From NCBI GenBank assembly GCA_030680085.1, contig JAUXWU010000032.1:1-51873 (forward strand): 51,873 nt of DNA, written 5' to 3'. Below the pieces are notes generated by a model that did no database searches, was not told the origin of the DNA, and saw nothing but the letters and a program-made list of their open reading frames with translations. Below, piece by piece: positions 10,647-20,218 of this stretch (position 1 is its first letter; each line of letters begins with the position of its first letter). The position numbers were made by a program, and so were the translations under genes. This DNA comes from Rhodocyclaceae bacterium (lineage in GTDB: Bacteria; Pseudomonadota; Gammaproteobacteria; Burkholderiales; Rhodocyclaceae).

Positions 10647-11270
10647 TCATCGCCACAGGCTCAGCGGCGGATCGGCGACCACCGCGCGCAGGATGTCGCT
10701 GCGCGAGAGGAAACCGATCAGACGTCTGCTGTCGTCGGTGATCGGCACGCCGTCGACGTCATGGTCGAGCATGACGGTGGCGATCAGACGGATGTCGGTC
10801 TGCGCCGTGGCGGTCACCACCGGCGTGGTCATGACATCACGCACCCGTCGGCTGAGGGATTCGACGATGCGGCCGGCGTCGATATTGATCGCGGTCAGCA
10901 GGTCACGTTCGCTGACGATGCCAACCAGCCGCGCGCTGTCGTCTTGCACCGGCGCCTGGTGGATGCGGTGATCGCGCAGGGTGCGCCAGGCCTGCGCGAC
11001 ATCGTCGCTGGCGGCGACGGTGATCACCTGACGCTGCATGACCTGGTCGGCGTGATAGAGCGGGCCGCGTTCCTGGTCGTGATGAATCATTTCCTGGTAG
11101 GCGCGGATCGCCTCCGCGCGGGGAGGACTCGCCATCACCTCAACGCCGGGTTCTTCGCCCTCTTTGGCGATGGGACGCACCGCGCGCAAGTTGTGGAGCT
11201 GGCGCACCCGCTTGAGTTCTTCCAGCGAGCCTCTGAAGACCGGCCCGGACATGCCGTAAATGGAAAACAT
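10647..11270 (-). CDS. CBS domain-pair protein
   Basis: Two CBS repeats (IHQAPVQDDSARLVGIVSERDLL, VDGVPITDDSRRLIGFLSRSDIL). Confidence 0.9.
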   Translation of the reverse strand: MFSIYGMSGPVFRGSLEELKRVRQLHNLRAVRPIAKEGEEPGVEVMASPPRAEAIRAYQEMIHHDQERGPLYHADQVMQRQVITVAASDDVAQAWRTLRDHRIHQAPVQDDSARLVGIVSERDLLTAINIDAGRIVESLSRRVRDVMTTPVVTATAQTDIRLIATVMLDHDVDGVPITDDSRRLIGFLSRSDILRAVVADPPLSLWR

Positions 11271-11285
11271 CCCTCGTCCTCCGGA

Positions 11286-14006
11286 CTACCGCCGCCCGAG
11301 GGTGAGGAGGCGCAGACCCAGCTTGCGCAGCTCTTCCAGAATCAGGACGCTCGACGCGATCGCCGTCGCCAGCAGCCAGTCGTCGAGGCTGAGGTCGACG
11401 GTGTCGAAGATCGCCTGCGCCGGCCCCCAATGCACGGCGACGATTTGCAAGCCGACGACCGCGGCGAGCGCGAGCCAAAGCTTATTGTTGGCGAAGATCT
11501 GGCGGTTGAAGGCGCTGCCGTGCTCGTTCCTGGCGTTGAAGATGTTGAAGAACTGGAACAGCACGAAGGTGGTGAAGGCCAGCGTCACCGCATAGTCATG
11601 GCCGCCCGTTTGCTCGCCCCAATAGTAAGCGGCGAGCGTGCCGACCGCCATGGTGAAGCCGTAGAGCCCCAGGCGCGCCAGGCGCGTGCCGGTCAGGATG
11701 TTGGCGTCCGGTTGGCGCGGCTTCGAGCGCATGATGCCGGGGCGCGCGGGCTCGACGCCGAGCGTCATGGCGGGCGGCCCGTCCATGATGATATTCACCC
11801 AGAGGATCTGGATGGCGGTAAAGGGCGTCGGCATGCCGAATAGCGGCGCGCCGAGCACGGTGAGGATCGCGCCGATGTTGGTGGAGAGCTGGAAGCGCAC
11901 GAACTTGACGATGTTGTCGTAGATGGTGCGGCCTTCCTCGACCGCGTGCACGATGCTGGCGAAGTTGTCGTCGGTGAGCACCAGCGTCGCGGCCTCCTTG
12001 GTGACCTCGGTGCCGGTGATGCCCATGGCGACGCCGATGTCGGCGGTCTTCAGCGCCGGCGCGTCGTTGACGCCGTCGCCGGTCATCGCGACGACGTGGC
12101 CGCGCGACTTGAGCGCCTCGACGATGCGCAGCTTGTGCTCGGGGGAGACGCGGGCGAAGACGGTGGTGCCATCGACCATTTCGGCCAGCGCCGCGCCGGT
12201 GAGGCCTTCGATCTCGCGGCCCTCACGCACAACACCGCGCACCGCGCCGCCGGCTGTTCCGAGCAGGCCCAGATCGCGGGCGATTGCGGCGGCGGTGATC
12301 CGGTGGTCGCCGGTGATCATTTTCACGGTGATGCCGGCGGTGTGGCAGATGTGAATGGCTTGTTTCGCCTCGGGGCGCGGCGGGTCGATGATGCCGACCA
12401 AAGCGATGAGGGTCAGTTCGTCAGCCCAGCGCAGCAGGTCGCCGGCGGGGTCGAAGTCCGCCGCCGGGATGCTGCGGCCGGCCAGGGCGAGCACGCGCAG
12501 GGCTTCCTCGGCGAAGGCGATATTCTCGGCCGCAAAGGTGGCGCGGGCGGCGTCGTCGATGGCCAGCTTGCCGCTCGTGGCGAGATAGCTGCCGGCACGG
12601 GCGAGCAGCACGTCGGGCGCGCCCTTTACCCACATGCGCACGACGGCGCCGTCATGGTGAAAGGTGGCCATGAACTTGTTGGCCGAATCGAAGGGAATCT
12701 CGGCAATGCGTGGCTGACGTTCGTGGATCGACTCAATCGCGCCATCCGGCATGGTCTTGGCGGCCAGCGCCAGCAACGCGCCCTCGGTCGGGTCGCCGAT
12801 CAGTTTGCCGTCCCTGATGCGGGCATCCGCGCACAGCACCGCCGGGTCGCGCAGGCTGTCCAGCTCGGGCGCGGGCTGGCCGTCTTCGGCAGTGATCTGG
12901 CCTTCCCCCCGGTAACCTTCGCCGCTCACGGCAAAGCGGCGGCCCATGTAAAACACGCGGCGCGCCGTCATCTGGTTGAGGGTCAGCGTGCCGGTCTTGA
13001 CGGAACAGATCACTGTCGTGCAGCCCAGCGTTTCCACCGCCGCCAGCTTCTTGACGATGGCATGGCGCTTCGCCATGCGGTGCATGCCCAGCGCCAGCGT
13101 GACAGTCACGACCGCCGGCAAGCCTTCGGGGATCGCCGCCACCGCCAGCGCAATCGCGGTCATCGCCGTCTTCACCAGGTCGTCGCCGCGCAGGATGCCG
13201 ATCACGAAAATCAGCGTCACGACAGCACCGGCGATCGCGGCGAGGCGCTTGCCCAGCCGGTCGAGCTGCACCTGCAAGGGCGTTGCCGATTCGGCGGCCT
13301 CGGCCAGCAGGCCGGCGATCTTGCCCATCTCCGTCTGCATGCCGGTGGCGGTGACGATGGCCTCGATGCGGCCGCGCGTCACCACGGTGTTCATGAAGAC
13401 CATGCCACGCCGTTCCGCCAGCGCCGACTTTGCATCGACCGTTTCCGGCGTCTTCGCCACGGCGTGCGACTCGCCGGTGAGCGCGGCCTCCGCCACCTCG
13501 GCCGAATGGGCGTGGAGCACGCGCGCGTCGGCCGGGATGCGGTCGCCCGCTTCGAGCAACAGGATGTCGCCCGGCACCAGGTCGACTGCCTGGATCAGCG
13601 CGGTGTGGCCGTCGCGGCGCACCCGCGCGATGGGCGCCAGCATGTTCTTGAGCGCCGCCAGCGCTGCCTCGGCGCGGTGTTCCTGAAAGAAGCCGAGCGT
13701 GGCGTTGAGCAGCACCACGATGACGATGACGATGGAATCCTTGAGTTCCCCGACCGCGCCGGCCAGCACCGCGGCGCCGATCAGGACGATGACCAGGAAG
13801 TTCTTGAACTGGTCGAGGAACTTCAGCCAGGCCGGGCGCGGCGGCTTTTCGGCGAGCTGGTTCGGGCCGTATTGCGCCAGACGCGCCGTGGCGGCGGCGG
13901 CGGGCAGGCCGCGCGCGGGGTCGCAGTCGAGTTCGGCCGCGACCCGCTCGGCCGGGAGGGCGTGCCAGGATGGAGCAGCCGGAACGGTGTTCATGGGGGT
14001 GTGCAT
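11286..14006 (-). CDS. P-type (P2A-like) cation-transporting ATPase; catalytic DKTGTLT reads VKTGTLT
   Basis: LTGES, AIPEGLPAVVTVTLALG, MTGDGVNDAPALK; CSVKTGTLT in place of CSDKTGTLT. Confidence 0.95.
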   Translation of the reverse strand: MHTPMNTVPAAPSWHALPAERVAAELDCDPARGLPAAAATARLAQYGPNQLAEKPPRPAWLKFLDQFKNFLVIVLIGAAVLAGAVGELKDSIVIVIVVLLNATLGFFQEHRAEAALAALKNMLAPIARVRRDGHTALIQAVDLVPGDILLLEAGDRIPADARVLHAHSAEVAEAALTGESHAVAKTPETVDAKSALAERRGMVFMNTVVTRGRIEAIVTATGMQTEMGKIAGLLAEAAESATPLQVQLDRLGKRLAAIAGAVVTLIFVIGILRGDDLVKTAMTAIALAVAAIPEGLPAVVTVTLALGMHRMAKRHAIVKKLAAVETLGCTTVICSVKTGTLTLNQMTARRVFYMGRRFAVSGEGYRGEGQITAEDGQPAPELDSLRDPAVLCADARIRDGKLIGDPTEGALLALAAKTMPDGAIESIHERQPRIAEIPFDSANKFMATFHHDGAVVRMWVKGAPDVLLARAGSYLATSGKLAIDDAARATFAAENIAFAEEALRVLALAGRSIPAADFDPAGDLLRWADELTLIALVGIIDPPRPEAKQAIHICHTAGITVKMITGDHRITAAAIARDLGLLGTAGGAVRGVVREGREIEGLTGAALAEMVDGTTVFARVSPEHKLRIVEALKSRGHVVAMTGDGVNDAPALKTADIGVAMGITGTEVTKEAATLVLTDDNFASIVHAVEEGRTIYDNIVKFVRFQLSTNIGAILTVLGAPLFGMPTPFTAIQILWVNIIMDGPPAMTLGVEPARPGIMRSKPRQPDANILTGTRLARLGLYGFTMAVGTLAAYYWGEQTGGHDYAVTLAFTTFVLFQFFNIFNARNEHGSAFNRQIFANNKLWLALAAVVGLQIVAVHWGPAQAIFDTVDLSLDDWLLATAIASSVLILEELRKLGLRLLTLGRR
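13409..13431 (+). repeat. dispersed 23-bp element-like (22/23)
   Basis: gccgttccgccagcgccgacttt within the P-type ATPase CDS; may be coincidence with LAER-type coding. Confidence 0.5.
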
Positions 14007-14944
14007 CAGACAGTTACCAGGGTAGCAAAAATGAAAACGCCATACATGGCGATGAGCAGCAGACCGCGCCCGCGCGGAATCATGCCGACGCGGTTGGGCA
14101 GCAAAAGCAGCAGCGCGGCAACGCCGCAGGCCAGGGTGACCATGATCTCGGCCGGTGGGACGGAGATCGGATGAATGCTGGCCGCCACGCCGACAATCGC
14201 CAGCCCGTTGAACAGGTTGCTGCCGATCAGCGTGCCGATCCCCACCTCGTCATGTCCGCGCAGGCGCGACAGGATAACCGTGACCAGTTCCGGCAAGGTG
14301 GTGCCGATGGCGACCACGAGCACGCCTATGACATAGGTATCGATCCCGAAAGCCGCCGCGACGCCGGTGGCGCCGCCGACGAACAGCCTTCCTGCCGCGA
14401 TCAGGGCAAAAAGTCCGAAAATGCCCAGGAGCAGGGTCGGCCAGGGTCCGAGGTCCGCGGGCTGCCGATCCGGCATGCGCTCCCGATGGCGCCGCGCCGC
14501 GTGCAGGCTGAGGCCGAGCCAGGCCGCGAACAGCACCAGCAGCGTCGCGCCCTCGCCGCGCCCGATGCGCCCGTCCAGCGCGAAAACCAGGGTCAGAAGC
14601 GGCACGGCCAGCGCCAGCACGAAATCGCGGCCGAATTCCTTGCGCGTGAAGCGGATCGCCCCGAACAGCAGGGCCAGGCCGAAGATCAGGGCGATGTTGA
14701 TGACGTTGCTGCCCAGCGCATTGCCCAGCCCGAGTTCGGGGCGGCCGGAAAGCGCCGCGACGGTGGCGACGGTCAGTTCCGGACTGGAGGTCGCAAACGC
14801 CGCCAGTATGGTGGCGACCACAGCCTTGGGCACCCGCAGATGCACGGCCGCGCCAAGGATGGACTTGAGAAAAGCCTCGCCGCCGACGCCCGCCAGTATG
14901 ATGGCGCCGAGCACCGCGAGCAGGTCGTTGGCGGAAATAGTCAT
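14006..14944 (-). CDS. calcium/sodium antiporter (CaCA family)
   Basis: Two alpha repeats (FATSSPELTVATVAALSGRPELGLGNALGSNVINI; AIGTTLPELVTVILSRLRGHDEVGIGTLIGSNLFN). Confidence 0.9.
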   Translation of the reverse strand: MTISANDLLAVLGAIILAGVGGEAFLKSILGAAVHLRVPKAVVATILAAFATSSPELTVATVAALSGRPELGLGNALGSNVINIALIFGLALLFGAIRFTRKEFGRDFVLALAVPLLTLVFALDGRIGRGEGATLLVLFAAWLGLSLHAARRHRERMPDRQPADLGPWPTLLLGIFGLFALIAAGRLFVGGATGVAAAFGIDTYVIGVLVVAIGTTLPELVTVILSRLRGHDEVGIGTLIGSNLFNGLAIVGVAASIHPISVPPAEIMVTLACGVAALLLLLPNRVGMIPRGRGLLLIAMYGVFIFATLVTV

Positions 14945-15009
14945 GCGCGGTTATTTCCTGTTATGGATGGCCGGGCTGATGATAGACCGCCGGCTGCGCC
15001 GCGGTCATC

Positions 15010-15975
15010 TCAGCCGCCGCGCACCATCGCCATGATCTGCCCCATGTCGAGTGTCTTGGCCTGTTGTTGCATCTGCGGAAGATATTGCGCCTGCATCTGT
15101 TTGGCCGGTCCGAGCAGGTTCTGGAACGTGTCGCGCAGCACGGTGGTGTTCATCACCCGCCCGCCGGCGTAATAGCGCTTGGCAAGCTGGCCCAAGGCGT
15201 AGGTGGTGGCGAAGGAAAAAGCCATGCCGGTGGCTGCGCCGCCCACCTTGCCGAAAGTCTTGCCCGCCATCTTGCCCAGGAGCCCGCCCAGCAGCTTGCG
15301 GCCGAATTGTTCGAGATATTGCGAGGTCAGGCCGACGCCGGCGGCGGCGATGAATTCCTTGATGTGGCCATGGTCGAGCTGGACCCCGTGCGCCTTGCCG
15401 ACGCCATAGACCAGCTTGATCTGCAAGGGGATGATGGCCATCGACGCCCAGGACTGCGGGAGCAGTTCCAATGCGCCGTTGAGCAGGCTGTATTTGAGGA
15501 TGGATTTGTCCAGCTCGGCATCGCTCACATTCGGCTGCGCCGCCACTAGCGAGCCTGTGGCACTGGCTGGCCCTGCGGCAGGGGCGGCGGCTTCGGACAT
15601 CTCGACGACGGCATCGGCCTCGCGCTCGAAGGCGGCGGCCTGCCCGGCATCGAGCTGGAGGAGGGCCTTCAGTTCGCCCAGAAAACGCTGCTCGGCCTCG
15701 CTCTGACGGCCGTCGGCATCGCACACGCACACCGCCATTTCATACGCCAACTGGCGCAGGCCGGAATCGGGCAACGCGGCGACGGCGGTTGCGAGGCTGA
15801 CGCGCTTGAGCAGCACATCCTGATAGAGGCGGGCGAGGTCGGTTGTACCGGTTTCGTTGCCCAGTGATTCGGCAATGCGGCGAATCTCATCGCGCTCGCG
15901 GTCGTGCTTGGCGCCATCGGCGAAGGCCGCATAGAGGGCAATGGCGAGGATGGCGCGCTGTTGTTCTGGGTTCAT
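15010..15975 (-). CDS. TerB-like / DUF697-like domain protein
   Basis: N-terminal acidic helical TerB-like domain, C-terminal glycine-rich hydrophobic domain. Confidence 0.55.
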   Translation of the reverse strand: MNPEQQRAILAIALYAAFADGAKHDRERDEIRRIAESLGNETGTTDLARLYQDVLLKRVSLATAVAALPDSGLRQLAYEMAVCVCDADGRQSEAEQRFLGELKALLQLDAGQAAAFEREADAVVEMSEAAAPAAGPASATGSLVAAQPNVSDAELDKSILKYSLLNGALELLPQSWASMAIIPLQIKLVYGVGKAHGVQLDHGHIKEFIAAAGVGLTSQYLEQFGRKLLGGLLGKMAGKTFGKVGGAATGMAFSFATTYALGQLAKRYYAGGRVMNTTVLRDTFQNLLGPAKQMQAQYLPQMQQQAKTLDMGQIMAMVRGG

Positions 15976-16006
15976 GGTTTGGTTCCGGTGCAATTGGGCA
16001 TGTCGT

Positions 16007-16855
16007 TCAGGTTTTAGCCGAGGACAGCAGCGTTTTCAGTTCGCGGATCTCATCGCGCAGGGCGCGCACCTCGGCATGCAGATCGACCTCGATGTGCTCC
16101 TGCGCCTGTTCCACCGCCGCCATTGTCTCCGCATGTTCCTGCTCATTGTAGGTTTGCATCGCATTGACGATGATGGCGATGAACAGGTTGAGCATGGTGA
16201 AGGTCGCCACCAGGATGAAGGGCACGAAGAAGGCCCAGGCGTAGGGAAAGTTTTCCATCACCGGGCGGGCGATGCCCATCGACCAGCTTTCCAGCGTCAT
16301 CACCTGGAACAAGGTGTAGAGCGAAAGGCCGATGTCGCCGAACCATTCCGGGTGGGCGGCGGCGAACAACTTGGTGGCGATGACGGCGAACACGTAGTAG
16401 ATGATCATCAGCACCATGGCGATCGAGCCCAGCCCCGGAATCGCCGCCAGCAGCGCCCCGACCACCCGCCGCATCGAGGGCACCATGGTCAGCAGCCGCA
16501 ACACGCGCAAGACGCGCAACGCCCGCAGCACGGCGAGCGGGCCGGTGGCCGGCAGCAGCGCAATGGCGACGACGGTGAAGTCGAACACGCTCCAGGGGTC
16601 GCGCCAGAAGGCCTGCCTGTGGACGTAGAGCCGGACAGCGATTTCCACCACGAATACGCCAAGAATGATCCGGTCGATCCCGAGAATCAACCCGCCTGCC
16701 GCCGCCATCGCGGCGGGCCAGGTCTCCATGCCGAGCAGTGCCGCGTTGAGCAGGATCAGGACGATGATGAAGCCCTGCACGCGGGGATGCTCGATGAAGG
16801 CGCGCAGGCGTTCCCGTCCGCCCGGCGCCGCGGCCGGTCTGGTGGTTTCCGTCAT
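16007..16855 (-). CDS. bacterial voltage-gated sodium channel (NaChBac-type ion transporter)
   Basis: S4 VLRALRVLRVLRLLTMVPSMRRVV; selectivity filter TLESWSMG; C-terminal coiled coil. Confidence 0.9.
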   Translation of the reverse strand: MTETTRPAAAPGGRERLRAFIEHPRVQGFIIVLILLNAALLGMETWPAAMAAAGGLILGIDRIILGVFVVEIAVRLYVHRQAFWRDPWSVFDFTVVAIALLPATGPLAVLRALRVLRVLRLLTMVPSMRRVVGALLAAIPGLGSIAMVLMIIYYVFAVIATKLFAAAHPEWFGDIGLSLYTLFQVMTLESWSMGIARPVMENFPYAWAFFVPFILVATFTMLNLFIAIIVNAMQTYNEQEHAETMAAVEQAQEHIEVDLHAEVRALRDEIRELKTLLSSAKT

Positions 16856-16858
16856 TGC

Positions 16859-17734
16859 TTACTGCGCTGCCTTGAGTGCGGCGATGCGCTCTTCCAGCGG
16901 CGGATGCGTCATGAACAGGCGCTTGATGCCACCGCCCCCACCACCGGCAATGCCGAAGGCCGCCATCTTGTCGGGCAGGGGCGCAGGATGCAGAGCATTC
17001 AGGCGCTCCAGCGCGGCGATCATGTTTTTCCGCCCGGCCAGGCTGGCGCCGCCGCGATCGGCGCGAAACTCGCGCTGGCGCGAGAACCACATGACGATGA
17101 TCGAGGCGAGAACGCCCAGCACCAGTTCGGCGATGATCATCGTGACGAAAAAGGCCGGGCCGTGCCCGCGCTCGTTCTTGAAGATCACCCGGTCGACGGT
17201 GTGGCCGATCACGCGCGAAAGGAACATGACGAAGGTATTTACCACGCCCTGGATCAGGGCCATCGTCACCATGTCGCCGTTGGCGGCGTGGGCGACTTCA
17301 TGGCCCAGCACCGCCTCGGCTTCCGGCCGGGTCATCTGCTGGAGTAGTCCCGTTGAAACGGCGATCAGCGAACTGTTTTTGGTCATGCCGGTGGCGAAGG
17401 CGTTGACGTCGGGTGAATCGAAAATCCCCACCTCGGGCATCTTGATGCCGGCTGTCGTCGAGTATTTCCGGACGGTTTCCACCAGCCAGAACTCGGTCGA
17501 ATTCGCCGGCGCCTCGATCACCTGCACGCCCATCGACTTCTTCACCGTCCATTTGGAGATGGCCAGCGAAATGAACGCACCGCCGAAGCCCATCACCGCC
17601 GCGAAAATCAGCAGCGAGGTGAGATTCAGCCCCTGGGCCGTCAGATAGGGCTCCACGCCCAGCAGGCGCATGGTGACGGATAGCACCAGCAAAATCGCCA
17701 TGTTGGTGCCGAGGAAGAGCAGGGTACGTTTCAT
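16859..17734 (-). CDS. htpX: HtpX membrane zinc metalloprotease
   Basis: [18 protein letters not shown] zinc motif, typical N-terminus. Confidence 0.95.
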   Translation of the reverse strand: MKRTLLFLGTNMAILLVLSVTMRLLGVEPYLTAQGLNLTSLLIFAAVMGFGGAFISLAISKWTVKKSMGVQVIEAPANSTEFWLVETVRKYSTTAGIKMPEVGIFDSPDVNAFATGMTKNSSLIAVSTGLLQQMTRPEAEAVLGHEVAHAANGDMVTMALIQGVVNTFVMFLSRVIGHTVDRVIFKNERGHGPAFFVTMIIAELVLGVLASIIVMWFSRQREFRADRGGASLAGRKNMIAALERLNALHPAPLPDKMAAFGIAGGGGGGIKRLFMTHPPLEERIAALKAAQ

Positions 17735-17759
17735 GGATGGGTTCTCCTTACGTAATCAA

Positions 17760-18455
17760 TCAGTCGCTGCTGTTCATGAAACCCAGCAGATGCAGCAGGC
17801 TGGTGAAGAGGTTGAAAATGGCGACGAACAGGGTGACCGTCGCCATCACGTAGTTGGTTTCCCCGCCGTGGATGATGTTGCTGGTCTCGTAGAGGATCAA
17901 GCCGGACATCAGCAGGACGAAAACCGCCGAAACCGTCAGTGACAGCGCCGGGATTTCAAAAAAGATCGCCCCCAGACCCGCCAGGAAGGCAACCAGGATG
18001 CCGACCATCAGGAAACCGCCCATGAAGCTGAAGTCCTTCTTCGTGGTCAGCGCATAGCCGGACAGGCCAAGGAAGATCGCGGCGGTGCCGCCCATGGCCG
18101 TCATCACGGTTTGACCGCCGTTGGGCAGCCCGAGGTAATGGCTGACGATGGGGCCGAGCGTGTAGCCCATGAAGCCGGTGAGGGCGAAGACGGAGACGAT
18201 GCCCCAGCCGCTGTTGCGCAGTTTGGCGGTGAGGAACAGCAGGCCGAAATAGCCCACCAGGGTGATGATCAGGCCGGGGTGCGGCAGCTTCAGCGCCACC
18301 GACGTGGCGGCCGTGACGGCAGCAAACAGCAGCGTCATCGACAGCAGCATGTAAGTGTTGCGGATCACCCGGTTGCTGGCCAGTACGGATTCAATAGCGC
18401 TGATGTTGACATTGTCGCTGGCGTTGCCCGTGGGCAGGGAGTGAATGGAACTCAT
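17760..18455 (-). CDS. Bax inhibitor-1/YccA family membrane protein
   Basis: 7-TM protein with FGLTGY-like motifs and C-terminal LLHLLGFMNSSD; upstream ORF extension rejected. Confidence 0.9.
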   Translation of the reverse strand: MSSIHSLPTGNASDNVNISAIESVLASNRVIRNTYMLLSMTLLFAAVTAATSVALKLPHPGLIITLVGYFGLLFLTAKLRNSGWGIVSVFALTGFMGYTLGPIVSHYLGLPNGGQTVMTAMGGTAAIFLGLSGYALTTKKDFSFMGGFLMVGILVAFLAGLGAIFFEIPALSLTVSAVFVLLMSGLILYETSNIIHGGETNYVMATVTLFVAIFNLFTSLLHLLGFMNSSD

Positions 18456-18643
18456 GGTGCTCTCCTTTTCAAATGGACCGATATGCTGGTTCGGGTTCTC
18501 AGTCGTGAGTGCCCAATCCGCACTATATATGCAGGCAGGCATCAATAGCTGCAAGGGGGCGATGATAGGGCAGGCTGATTCATCCGACAATTCGAATATA
18601 AACAATAAATACATCGCTATATTCGATGTATATGGCGGATATC

Positions 18644-18687
18644 TGCACAGCCTGTGCACAGCTTTTGCACAGCAATTCCACAGCTTG
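18644..18687 (+). repeat. four 11-bp-phased direct repeats (T[G/C]CACAGCNNN)4 upstream of dnaB
   Basis: GCACAGC at 18645, 18656, 18667 and CCACAGC at 18678: exact 11-bp period. Confidence 0.85.
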
Positions 18688-18757
18688 TTCACTCCCCACT
18701 GTTCGGGTCCGCGAGTAGACTCCGCAACTTGGCAGAAAATGCCGTGAGGAGATAAAA

Positions 18758-20173
18758 ATGGGCCAGCTGCTCGGTAACCCGCCGCACACACAGAATTATC
18801 TGACCGGACACATGGATGCCCAGGTCGCCGCGCTCAAGCTGCCGCCGCATTCGATCGAGGCCGAGCAGTCGCTGCTGGGCGGATTGCTGCTCGACAATCA
18901 GGCGTGGGATCGCATCGCCGACCAGGTCAATGAGGCGGATTTTTATCGCGACGATCACCGGCGCATCTTCGCGCACATTCGCAAGCTGGTCGAAGCCGGG
19001 CGGCCGGCCGATGTGGTGACTGTGTTCGAATCCATCGAACACGCCAACCAGGCCGACCAGACCGGCGGGCTGGCCTATCTGGGCGAAATCGCCAATGCCA
19101 CGCCCTCCGCCGCCAACATCCGCCGCTACGCCGAGATCGTGCGCGAGCGGGCAGTGTTGCGCAAACTGGTGACGGTCGGCGACGAAATCGCCGGCTCGGC
19201 CCTCAACCCCGCCGGGCGCGACGTCAAGCAACTGCTCGATGCCGCCGAACAGAAGGTGTTTGAAATTGCCGAGGCGGGCAACCGCTCGATGCAGGGCTTT
19301 CAGGCGATCACGCCAATTCTGGGTGGCGTGGTCGAACGCATCGAGGTGCTCTACAACCGCGAGAACCCTTCCGACATCACCGGACTGGCGACGGGTTTTC
19401 ACGACATCGACCGCATGACCAGCGGGCTGCAACCCGGCGACATGATCGTCGTCGCCGGTCGGCCGTCGATGGGCAAGACCGCCTTCGCGCTCAATATCGC
19501 CGAACACGTCGGCATGGAACTCAGAAAACCCGTGGCGATTTTCAGCATGGAAATGTCGGGGCCGCAACTGGCGATGCGCTTTCTTTCATCGGCGGGCCGG
19601 CTCGACCAGACCAAGATTCGCACCGGCAAATTGACCGACGAGGATTGGGAAAAAATGTCGATGGCGCTCGGCAAGCTGCACGACGCGCCCATCCATATCG
19701 ACGAAAGCGGCATGCTCAATTCCTCCGACCTGCGCGCGCGGGCGCGGCGCCTGCACCGCCAATGCGGCCAACTGGGCCTGATCGTGGTCGACTACCTGCA
19801 ACTGATGAGCTCGGTGAAAAACAACGAAAACCGCGCCACCGAGATTTCGGAAATCTCGCGCTCCATCAAGGCCCTGGCGAAGGAGTTGCAGGTGCCGATC
19901 ATCGCCCTCTCGCAGCTCTCGCGCAAGGTCGAGGAACGCAACGACAAGCGCCCCCTGATGAGCGACCTGCGTGAATCGGGCGCCATCGAGCAGGATGCCG
20001 ACATCATCATGATGATGTACCGCGAGGAATACTACAAGCCCGACACCACGGAAAAAGGTATCGCCGAAATCATCATCGGCAAGCACCGCAACGGCCCGAC
20101 CGGCGTGACCAAGCTGACCTTCCTCGGCGAGTACACGCGCTTCGAGAATTTTGCCAGTCCCGGCTCCTATTGA
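18758..20173 (+). CDS. dnaB: replicative DNA helicase DnaB
   Basis: LPPHSIEAEQSLLGGLLLDN, Walker A GRPSMGKTAFALN. Confidence 0.98.
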   Translation: MGQLLGNPPHTQNYLTGHMDAQVAALKLPPHSIEAEQSLLGGLLLDNQAWDRIADQVNEADFYRDDHRRIFAHIRKLVEAGRPADVVTVFESIEHANQADQTGGLAYLGEIANATPSAANIRRYAEIVRERAVLRKLVTVGDEIAGSALNPAGRDVKQLLDAAEQKVFEIAEAGNRSMQGFQAITPILGGVVERIEVLYNRENPSDITGLATGFHDIDRMTSGLQPGDMIVVAGRPSMGKTAFALNIAEHVGMELRKPVAIFSMEMSGPQLAMRFLSSAGRLDQTKIRTGKLTDEDWEKMSMALGKLHDAPIHIDESGMLNSSDLRARARRLHRQCGQLGLIVVDYLQLMSSVKNNENRATEISEISRSIKALAKELQVPIIALSQLSRKVEERNDKRPLMSDLRESGAIEQDADIIMMMYREEYYKPDTTEKGIAEIIIGKHRNGPTGVTKLTFLGEYTRFENFASPGSY

Positions 20174-20195
20174 AAGTCGGCGCTGGCGGGACGGC
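20173..20195 (-). repeat. dispersed 23-bp element
   Basis: Exact copy (reverse complement), overlapping the dnaB TGA by 1 nt. Confidence 0.95.
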
Positions 20196-20218
20196 GTAGA
20201 AAAATCAGGCTCTATGCA

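Noticed and set aside
9999-11843. 614-aa plus-strand ORF across DUF2062, mnhG, CBS and ATPase genes
   Set aside because: Crosses multiple genuine minus-strand genes and intergenic gaps; antisense composition.
11946-14174. 742-aa plus-strand ORF opposite the P-type ATPase
   Set aside because: Shadow ORF caused by high GC; composition (His/Arg/Gly-rich) is typical of antisense translation and the opposite strand has clear ATPase motifs.
15941-17347. 468-aa plus-strand ORF opposite the ion channel and htpX
   Set aside because: Spans several opposite-strand genes with strong family motifs; GC shadow.
18456-18791. N-terminal extension of the Bax1-I/YccA ORF to 18791
   Set aside because: Extension overlaps the dnaB promoter and is low-similarity; the natural start is MSSIHS at 18455.
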